Source of the DNA: Acidobacteriota bacterium
GTDB taxonomy: Bacteria; Acidobacteriota; Terriglobia; UBA7540
Reading direction: 5' to 3'
Assembly: GCA_021827245.1 (NCBI GenBank)
Contig: JAKAWN010000206.1
Span: forward strand, 1 to 11,448
DNA: 11,448 nucleotides
In this document: one piece after another, positions 5,509-10,449 of the stretch
Position numbering within the stretch: position 1 is the stretch's first letter
Layout of the letters: every line of letters begins with the position of its first letter
Made by a program: the position numbers and the translations under genes
Notes under the pieces: model-generated
Seen by the model: only the letters and a program-made list of their open reading frames with translations
The model's database searches: none
What the model was told of the DNA's origin: nothing

Positions 5509-7194
5509 TTAGATGTTCCCGCGCTTTAATTCCTGCATCAGGTGGTCACAGGAACGGACGCACAGCGCCATGATGGTCAGAGTCGGATTCTGGCACGCCG
5601 TGGAAGTGAATCCTGCCCCGTCCATAACAAAGAGGTTCTTGACATCGTGGCTCTGCTGGAACTGGTTCAAGACTGAACCTTTGGGATCGTTACCCATGCG
5701 AGCGACGCCGACTTCGTGAATCGCCCAGCCGGGGGTGCTCGGATGAGCATGAGTCTTGATGTTCTTCGCGCCTGCCGCTTTCAGCATTTCCCCGGCAGAC
5801 TCCGCCATATCCTTCACCATGGCAAACTCGTTCTCGCCGTACTTCATGTGGAAATTCAGGACAGGAATCCCGAAAGTATCAACTACATTTGGATTGATTT
5901 CGACATAGTTGTCCCAGCGCGCGAGGCATTCGCCGAAAGCTCCAAGACTGATCGACACCACGGGGTCCTGGATTGCTTTTTTGAAGTCGGTCCCGAAGCC
6001 CGGAGCGTTCCAGTTGAATTTCACGCCGCCACCACCCTGGAAACCATATCCTCGCAGAAACTTCTTGTAGCGCGGTCCATTTTCTGTGTTGCGAAATCGG
6101 ATCACATAGATGCCGTCAGGCCGGTTAGGACCATTGATGTTCGGCTTTCCTGTAAGTTGCGGAAGTTCTCCGACGGCGCCGCCTCCCGTAATGTGATCCA
6201 TCAAGTAGTGGCCCAGCACCCCGCTCGAGTTGGCAAGGCCATTCGGGTACTGCCGGTCGGCCGAATTGAAAAGGATGCGCACCGACTCGAGCGATTGTGC
6301 GCAAAGGGCTACAACCCGCCCGTAAATCTCTTTCGGTTGCCGCGTGTTGCGGTCAATGTAAAGCAATCCCTTGGCGAGGTTGCGGTCTGGATTCATCAGA
6401 ACCTTGTAGACCATGGCATTCGGAATGTGGGTGCAGTTTCCCGACTTCAAAGCGTCCGCAACCGTGGTGAAATAAGAATTGAAATAGGAATGCGTGATGC
6501 AGCCCCGCTCGCAAGGACCGCAATAATGGCAGGGCGGTCGTCCGTTTGTTGGCCGCGTGATATTGGCCGAGCGGCCCAGCGTAACCGTCCAGCCCAGCTT
6601 TTTCTTGACCTGCTCCCGCAAAAGAGTTTCCGCACAGGTCAGCCCCATGGGAGGTTGGAATATCCCGTCCGGAAGTTCGTAAACGCCTTCAGGAATGCCG
6701 GTGATGCCGACGTATTCTTCGACGATGTCGTAATAAGGAGCAAGGTCCTTATAGCTGAGCGGCCAGTCGGTGCCGTAACCGTCGTGGGATGCCGCTTTGA
6801 AGTCCAGATCGCTCATCCGGTAGGATTGCCGTCCCCAGACGTTGGTGCGGCCGCCGGTCACCCGCATGCGGCCCTGCCAACTGAACGGCATATCCTTGTC
6901 CGCGGTATAGGGCTCATCCAGGTCATTGCAGAACCAGTCGTAGTTGTATTCCATGCAGGCGTAACAATCTTTCTGCACGGGACGCGTCTTGCGGATCACC
7001 TCGGGAGCCATGTTCCGGTACTTCAGTTTGAATGCCGGCTCGTGTTCGGTAAAGTTCTTGTCCGACTGTTGCCAGCCGGCATCGACAAGGGCGACCTTCA
7101 GGCCAGCCTCCGAAAGACGCTTGGCGGCCCATCCACCTGATGCGCCAGATCCTACCACGAGCGCATCGTATACCTTTCTGGCGTTTTCGCTCAT
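5509..7194 (-). CDS. GMC-family FAD-dependent dehydrogenase (gluconate/sugar dehydrogenase large subunit type)
   Basis: 561 residues; GGGAG sits 7 bases before the ATG. The N-terminal FAD-binding motif is GSGASG at 15-20. GGRTNVWG at 114-121 is the second flavin signature. Near the C-terminus H493 (WAIHEVGVARMG) and N536 (QNPTLTIMAL) are the expected catalytic His/Asn pair. The enzyme should oxidise an alcohol or sugar and pass electrons on rather than to oxygen. C222, C225, C228 and C232 (CHYCGPCERGC) form a four-cysteine cluster suited to an iron-sulfur centre, as in bacterial FAD-glucose dehydrogenases, which carry a 3Fe-4S cluster. Additional cysteines at 77, 80 and 89 are unexplained. 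There is no signal peptide, so export would need co-transport with the divergently encoded Tat-signal subunit 3. The substrate cannot be assigned. Confidence 0.9.
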   Translation of the reverse strand: MSENARKVYDALVVGSGASGGWAAKRLSEAGLKVALVDAGWQQSDKNFTEHEPAFKLKYRNMAPEVIRKTRPVQKDCYACMEYNYDWFCNDLDEPYTADKDMPFSWQGRMRVTGGRTNVWGRQSYRMSDLDFKAASHDGYGTDWPLSYKDLAPYYDIVEEYVGITGIPEGVYELPDGIFQPPMGLTCAETLLREQVKKKLGWTVTLGRSANITRPTNGRPPCHYCGPCERGCITHSYFNSYFTTVADALKSGNCTHIPNAMVYKVLMNPDRNLAKGLLYIDRNTRQPKEIYGRVVALCAQSLESVRILFNSADRQYPNGLANSSGVLGHYLMDHITGGGAVGELPQLTGKPNINGPNRPDGIYVIRFRNTENGPRYKKFLRGYGFQGGGGVKFNWNAPGFGTDFKKAIQDPVVSISLGAFGECLARWDNYVEINPNVVDTFGIPVLNFHMKYGENEFAMVKDMAESAGEMLKAAGAKNIKTHAHPSTPGWAIHEVGVARMGNDPKGSVLNQFQQSHDVKNLFVMDGAGFTSTACQNPTLTIMALCVRSCDHLMQELKRGNI

Positions 7195-7223
7195 CGGACA
7201 TCTCCCATCATGAATGCGACCTT

Positions 7224-7241
7224 AGATTCGAATATGAATCT
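7224..7241. repeat. Dyad in the GMC leader
   Basis: AGATTC (7224-7229) and GAATCT (7236-7241) form a perfect 6-bp inverted repeat around GAATAT. It lies 30 bp upstream of the flavoprotein ATG, downstream of the predicted minus-strand promoter, so it could be an operator or a leader hairpin. Confidence 0.4.
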
Positions 7242-7290
7242 GCTCAAGACTTCGCAAATGTCTTTGCTGCCACAGCACTGCCGCAATGCA

Positions 7291-7319
7291 TTTATAAAAG
7301 GCTGGCCCCGGATTGAAAA
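7291..7319 (-). promoter_or_regulatory. Candidate promoter for the GMC dehydrogenase
   Basis: On the minus strand: TTTTCA (7314-7319, four of six to TTGACA), a 17-bp spacer and TATAAA (7291-7296, five of six to TATAAT). Transcription would start near 7284, about 90 bases before the ATG. The -35 overlaps the first copy of the direct repeat at 7305-7337. Confidence 0.4.
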
Positions 7320-7337
7320 CATCCTGCCCCAGATTGA
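7305..7337. repeat. Direct repeat with 21-bp period at the GMC promoter
   Basis: GCCCCGGATTGA at 7305-7316 and GCCCCAGATTGA at 7326-7337: eleven of twelve positions identical, spaced exactly two helical turns. One copy overlaps the predicted -35 of the minus-strand promoter and the other lies just upstream, the usual arrangement for a tandem activator or repressor site. Confidence 0.45.
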
Positions 7338-7398
7338 CCCATGCTGACGCCGTTGAAGCACCCAACAGCATCGTGCCGTCGAAAACGCACCATCGTAA

Positions 7399-7422
7399 CA
7401 ACCGGTTGAACGAACGTCAACC
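7399..7422. repeat. Nested inverted repeats upstream of the subunit 3 gene
   Basis: CAACCGGTTG (7399-7408) is a perfect palindrome. Its right half extends to GGTTGA (7404-7409), which pairs with TCAACC (7417-7422) across 7 bases. It lies about 30 bp upstream of the predicted subunit 3 -35 and roughly mid-way between the divergent promoters, so it is a candidate shared operator. Confidence 0.4.
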
Positions 7423-7452
7423 AGTCTCATCAAAAAATGCTCCCCTGAAAGG

Positions 7453-7481
7453 TTGTTCGGGTCGACTTCCAGTGATAATAT
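7453..7481 (+). promoter_or_regulatory. Candidate promoter for the subunit 3 gene
   Basis: TTGTTC (7453-7458), a 17-bp spacer and TAATAT (7476-7481), preceded by TGA so that it reads as an extended -10. The predicted start near 7488 lies after the GTG at 7482, which supports the downstream ATG (7551) as the real start. Confidence 0.45.
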
Positions 7482-7550
7482 GTGGCGCCTATGAAAGCCG
7501 CGCAGGTTTTTTGGAGCCGTCGCGCAGGGGAAAACAAAACGAGGGCACAG

Positions 7551-8195
7551 ATGAACAGAGAGCAAGGCTCGACTAATGGGGAAAATCGGCCAAACTCGAG
7601 GGGCGGAATCAACCGGCGGGAAATGGTGCAGCGACTCATGCTAGCCGGAGGCGCTGGATTTGCTTTGCCGGGCGTCGCTGAGGGTCGTCCGCTGGCCAGC
7701 CGTCCTGCGAATCAGAAGGAGGGCGGCGAAACTGCTGCCGGCGCCGCAAAAGCCGCCTGGACTCCAGAGTTCCTCGATGCGCATCAGAATGAAACCTTGA
7801 TCGCGCTGGCCGAACGCATCATTCCCGGTTCGGGCGACGCTCAGGTCAACCGGTTCGTCGATTTGTTGCTTTCCGTGGACACCCAGGATGCGCAAAAGAA
7901 GTTTCTCGCGTCGCTCTCTGCCTTTGATGCCGAATCCCTCCAGCGCTTTTCACGTCCCTATGTAGAACTGACCGAGGCTCAGCAGAACGAGATCCTTGCG
8001 TCTGCTTCAACTGCCAAACGCGGCGTGCTGGCGGAAGGCCTGCCGCAACAAATCACAATGCGCGATCACTTTGAAAATATAAAGGAGTGGGTCGCCGGGG
8101 CCTACTACTCATCGGAAGTCGGCATGAAGGATATGGGTTGGACGGGCCAGGTCTATTTCACGAGTTTTCCTGGATGCCGGCAATCCGGCGAATGA
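7551..8195 (+). CDS. Gluconate 2-dehydrogenase subunit 3-like protein with Tat signal
   Basis: 214 residues from ATG 7551, chosen because GAGGG lies 5 bases upstream and the promoter -10 lies beyond the earlier GTG (7482). Residues 20-45 are a twin-arginine signal (NRREMVQRLMLAGGAGFALP). Residues about 80-205 match the family: ETLIALAERIIPGSGDA near the start and HFENIKEWVAGAYYSSEVG ... MGWTG near the end. In known gluconate and sorbitol dehydrogenases this small subunit binds the GMC flavoprotein and carries it through the Tat pore. The partner flavoprotein is encoded divergently 356 bp away; in most relatives the two genes are adjacent in one operon, so the split is unusual. It contains no cofactor motif of its own. 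Confidence 0.85.
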   Translation: MNREQGSTNGENRPNSRGGINRREMVQRLMLAGGAGFALPGVAEGRPLASRPANQKEGGETAAGAAKAAWTPEFLDAHQNETLIALAERIIPGSGDAQVNRFVDLLLSVDTQDAQKKFLASLSAFDAESLQRFSRPYVELTEAQQNEILASASTAKRGVLAEGLPQQITMRDHFENIKEWVAGAYYSSEVGMKDMGWTGQVYFTSFPGCRQSGE

Positions 8196-8469
8196 CAGAC
8201 GTTAGTTTGTGGCAATCGATTCGCCCTTGTGTGGCCCGCTCCTGCTTTGGACTTCCGGGAGTGCGTGGTTGTCTCGGCCTGCGAAAGTAGCGTAACTGAG
8301 TTCGATCAACGCCAGAATCCTCTTGTAAGAGTGAGGACTGCAAGCTTGGATTTCGTCCTTAGAATTTGCCCTCTGCGGGCACCTGAACTCGCAATCGAAG
8401 CTGCGGCGAATCAACCGGCGCATCCAAGAGCTCCTTACAATTAATAGTAAATAAAGCATTTAGCTACAA

Positions 8470-8488
8470 GCTGGCTCAGGGGGCCAGC
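8470..8488. repeat. Perfect 6-bp hairpin in the gap before the peptide cassette
   Basis: GCTGGC (8470-8475) and GCCAGC (8483-8488) enclose a 7-base TCAGGGG loop. No U-run follows, so its role is unknown. Confidence 0.35.
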
Positions 8489-8534
8489 GGACAGTCTGGG
8501 GATAATGGCAACAAGGCGCGTAGGGTCGGCTGCG

Positions 8535-8548
8535 AATACGAGCGTATT
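8535..8548. repeat. 14-bp near-perfect palindrome (operator candidate)
   Basis: AATACG, AG, CGTATT: a perfect 6-bp inverted repeat with a two-base centre, followed by TTTTC. It could be a dimeric regulator site for the downstream cassette about 190 bp away, or a weak terminator for subunit 3. Confidence 0.35.
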
Positions 8549-8652
8549 TTCAAGTTGGGTAATAACTCCATATTTTTCGGCTACCTGTTCTTTTCTCTTG
8601 ACTTGCCCCCAGTTCATGGCACAATTGATAACGGTGGTTTAGCAGTTACCTA

Positions 8653-8681
8653 TTGACTTAGGAGGCATTGTTAGATAGGCT
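8653..8681 (+). promoter_or_regulatory. Weak candidate promoter for the peptide cassette
   Basis: TTGACT (8653-8658, five of six), a 17-bp spacer and TAGGCT (8676-8681, three of six). The weak -10 suggests activation or a different sigma factor. The AGGAGG at 8660-8665 inside the spacer is followed by no start codon at proper spacing. Confidence 0.3.
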
Positions 8682-8735
8682 CTCTTCCATCTCGGAAACA
8701 ACCTGACCCGAGGAATTTACCTGGAGGAGAGTCAA

Positions 8736-8936
8736 GTGAGAAACTACATTCTGACCTTTCTGTTGGCCGTATTGGTTGTGATGGCGAGCATGTCTCTACG
8801 GAGAGCGTTTGCCAGTACCGCATCGAGTTCGAATAGCGCACCATCACTAGTTGCGATTGGTCCTGGCCCCATGCCGTTGCCGCCGATGAGTAAGATTGGC
8901 CCCGGCCCCATGCCGCTTCCCCCTATGAATAAGTAG
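8736..8936 (+). CDS. Small exported peptide precursor with two tandem 13-residue repeats
   Basis: 66 residues from GTG; GGAGG (8723-8727) lies 8 bases upstream. Residues 1-27 form a Sec-type signal peptide: a short basic start, hydrophobic ILTFLLAVLVVMASM, and a likely cleavage site after AFA (25-27). Two arginines at 22-23, close to the cleavage site, are unusual. Residues 28-40 are a Ser/Ala-rich linker. Residues 41-53 and 54-66 are tandem copies, IGPGPMPLPPMSK and IGPGPMPLPPMNK, ending exactly at the stop. I do not recognise a family. The mature part is Pro/Gly/Met-rich, lacks Cys, and each unit ends in Lys, which could be a processing site. First gene of an apparent three-gene unit, with a 7-helix membrane protein 55 bp downstream. 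A signalling peptide is the favoured guess; a bacteriocin-like or metal-binding (Met-rich) peptide is also possible. Confidence 0.75.
   Translation: MRNYILTFLLAVLVVMASMSLRRAFASTASSSNSAPSLVAIGPGPMPLPPMSKIGPGPMPLPPMNK
8856..8933 (+). repeat. Tandem 39-bp repeat inside the peptide gene
   Basis: Two in-frame copies, 8856-8894 and 8895-8933. They differ at 7 of 39 bases; 6 of these changes, in 5 codons, are silent and one changes Ser to Asn. Confidence 0.9.
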
Positions 8937-8991
8937 GTAGCTGGGGGAATGGTTCTTAAGGCAACCTGGAAGAAGCCAAGCAGAAAGGTTT

Positions 8992-9750
8992 ATGCTATCT
9001 TTTAGGCTGCTCATGGACCAGGTAACTTTAAGTAGCGTACTGACGTTCATAGGAACTGTTCTCGAGGCGGGTCTGCTGGTCGTCCTCGTCCGGCGTCGTC
9101 TTGTGGCTAGCCTATGGGGAGTGACGGTCTATTTGCTGGCCACGGTCAGCATAGGCGTGATTCGCTCATACACGGTCGAGACGTATGGGTTTGCCTCTGC
9201 CCAGTACCGTAGTTGCTACTGGACAACAGACCTCCTGCTCGTACTGGCTGTTTTTGTCCTGGTAACTTCGTTTTTCAGGCGCGCCTGTTCTGAGAAATCA
9301 GAGATGTGGCGTCATATCCGCTTGTTGCTCGGGACGGTTTTTGTCCTGATCGCAGGGATGTCTGCGTTATCTTTGTCCGGTCATAGGGGCCCGATCTTTT
9401 CCTCCTTCATAGTAAAGTTTTCGCAAAACCTGTATTTTGCCTGCCTCGTTTTGACCACCCTTCTGTATTTGTTGACCTTGAGAATGGAAATTTCCGACGA
9501 GAGGCTGGCATTCCTCGTTTGCGGGCTCGGAATCGAATTTGCGGGCCCGACTGCGGGCTTGGCTTTCTATTACTTGAGCCGGGGGGACATGGGGCACCTC
9601 ATCGGGGGTTTCCTGGTTCCCCTATGTGACATGGGTATGATTTTTACATGGTTATATGCGATATCGCGGGTACCGGAAACGGCAAGGACGCGTCCGACTG
9701 CTGTTCAGCGCCGGCCCGTATTCGCGGAGGAAAGCATTTCCAATTATTGA
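8992..9750 (+). CDS. Uncharacterised seven-helix membrane protein
   Basis: 252 residues; family not recognised. Hydrophobic segments lie at about 13-33, 37-58, 76-96, 109-128, 143-163, 172-195 and 203-225, giving seven helices. Charges follow the positive-inside rule: loops RRR (34-36), RRACSEKSEMWRHIR (96-110) and RMEISDER (164-171) inside, with the 59-75, 129-142 and 196-202 loops outside. This gives N-out, C-in with a basic cytoplasmic tail of about 27 residues and no enzymatic domain. Two starts are possible: ATG 8992, with AAAGG only 3 bases upstream, and ATG 9013 (residue 8), where the sequence MDQVTLSS looks more natural. The gene sits between the repeat peptide and a small anchored protein 12 bp downstream, so co-transcription is likely. 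A receptor or transporter for the peptide is an inference from topology and context. Confidence 0.75.
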   Translation: MLSFRLLMDQVTLSSVLTFIGTVLEAGLLVVLVRRRLVASLWGVTVYLLATVSIGVIRSYTVETYGFASAQYRSCYWTTDLLLVLAVFVLVTSFFRRACSEKSEMWRHIRLLLGTVFVLIAGMSALSLSGHRGPIFSSFIVKFSQNLYFACLVLTTLLYLLTLRMEISDERLAFLVCGLGIEFAGPTAGLAFYYLSRGDMGHLIGGFLVPLCDMGMIFTWLYAISRVPETARTRPTAVQRRPVFAEESISNY

Positions 9751-9762
9751 TCGAGGCGTCTC

Positions 9763-10239
9763 GTGTTTGTTGCTGCCGCAATACTGATATTTTCGATGGC
9801 GATGTTCTTTTTTTACCTTCAGACGATTTGCCTGAGAATCCTGCGGCGGGAATTTGACCGTGATTACTTCCTGCCCATCGTCAACGCAAACCGCCTGGAG
9901 TTCCCTTCCGTTCGCAGGGCTGTAGAGGAGTATGACATTCCCGTCGACCATGCCCGGTTTTGCATGATGCTGAAATGTGACTTTCTGGCACTGACGTATC
10001 TGCTGAAAAACGCTGGCAACGAGAGTCACAGCTACGGACACCAGGATCGCCTTCTTATCCTTTATTTTCACCTCACCTACTTTGTGCTCCGCGTCCGGCA
10101 TTGGCTGAGTTTGGACGAGAAGCTCTCCATCCTGCGGCTTACTTCAATCCTTCAGTTCTTTGGGAACGTCGTCGGGTTACGAGTGAGTTCGGAGCGTTTC
10201 AGGGACATCAGCGCTTCGGATTATCTCCTGACTCTGTAA
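9763..10239 (+). CDS. Uncharacterised small membrane-anchored protein
   Basis: 158 residues from GTG; GAGG (9753-9756) lies 6 bases upstream and the gene starts 12 bp after the seven-helix protein, so the two are almost certainly co-translated from one mRNA. Residues 1-24 form one hydrophobic helix followed by RILRREFDRD, which predicts a cytoplasmic C-terminal part. Residues 35-158 look largely helical with conserved-looking stretches (FLPIVNANRLEFPSVRRAVEEY, written here as its start FLPIVNANR; then MMLKCDFLALTYLLKNAGN; then RLTSILQFFGNVVGLRV). No catalytic, nucleotide-binding or DNA-binding motif is seen. The second half has aromatic-rich amphipathic runs (LILYFHLTYFVLRVRHW) that might associate with the membrane or a partner. 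It may be the intracellular partner of the seven-helix protein. The family is not recognised. Confidence 0.72.
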   Translation: MFVAAAILIFSMAMFFFYLQTICLRILRREFDRDYFLPIVNANRLEFPSVRRAVEEYDIPVDHARFCMMLKCDFLALTYLLKNAGNESHSYGHQDRLLILYFHLTYFVLRVRHWLSLDEKLSILRLTSILQFFGNVVGLRVSSERFRDISASDYLLTL

Positions 10240-10437
10240 TCTTTCCCCAGCAGCACCATTGCCAGTGAACGAATCGCCCTTCGGCTCTGCCAGCCCGTGG
10301 GGGGCCGGTGAAAGGGAGCTGTATAGGTACGCTCAAGGGACACGGCAGCATGCACACCAAGGCGTACGGAGCGGCCTTTACGTAAACTTGATTACCTTGT
10401 CGTTCTCCGCTTGCTTTCCGGCAACTGCAGGTGCCGA

Positions 10438-10443
10438 TATACT
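10438..10443 (+). promoter_or_regulatory. -10 element for a leaderless pyruvate kinase transcript
   Basis: TATACT (five of six to TATAAT) ends 6 bases before the A of the pyk ATG, so transcription would begin at the start codon itself. The -35 region is weak (TTTCCG at 10415-10420). No Shine-Dalgarno sequence is seen before the ATG, which agrees with leaderless translation. The rest of 10240-10437 has no gene; it can fold imperfectly through CCCTT/AAGGG and CGGC/GCCG pairs between about 10276 and 10317. Confidence 0.45.
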
Positions 10444-10449
10444 ACCACT

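Larger units (their letters stand above)
8196..8735. other. 540-bp stretch without a convincing gene
   Basis: No open frame here has both a ribosome site and a protein-like sequence. It holds a TGCCC/GGGCA hairpin near 8370, the hairpin at 8470-8488, a dyad at 8535-8548 and, at the right end, two TTGACT motifs (8598-8603 and 8653-8658), the second belonging to a candidate promoter. Base composition looks more AT-rich than in the flanking dehydrogenase genes. An untranslated RNA or a decayed gene is possible but not shown. Confidence 0.5.

Noticed and set aside
5716..7140. 474-residue open frame on the plus strand opposite the GMC gene
   Set aside because: Fully antisense to a gene with all family motifs; it is the expected open shadow of GC-rich coding DNA and its translation has no recognisable domain.
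7455..7469. GTTC-N7-CTTC as a second LexA-type site at the subunit 3 promoter
   Set aside because: Only a 4-base half-site with one mismatch, likely by chance, and no link of this gene to DNA damage.
8229..8444. 71-residue plus-strand frame in the 540-bp gap
   Set aside because: No ribosome site at usable spacing and no signal, domain or repeat; composition looks random.
8615..8632. TGGCAC resembling a sigma-54 -24 element
   Set aside because: The required GC of the -12 element is missing at the correct spacing.
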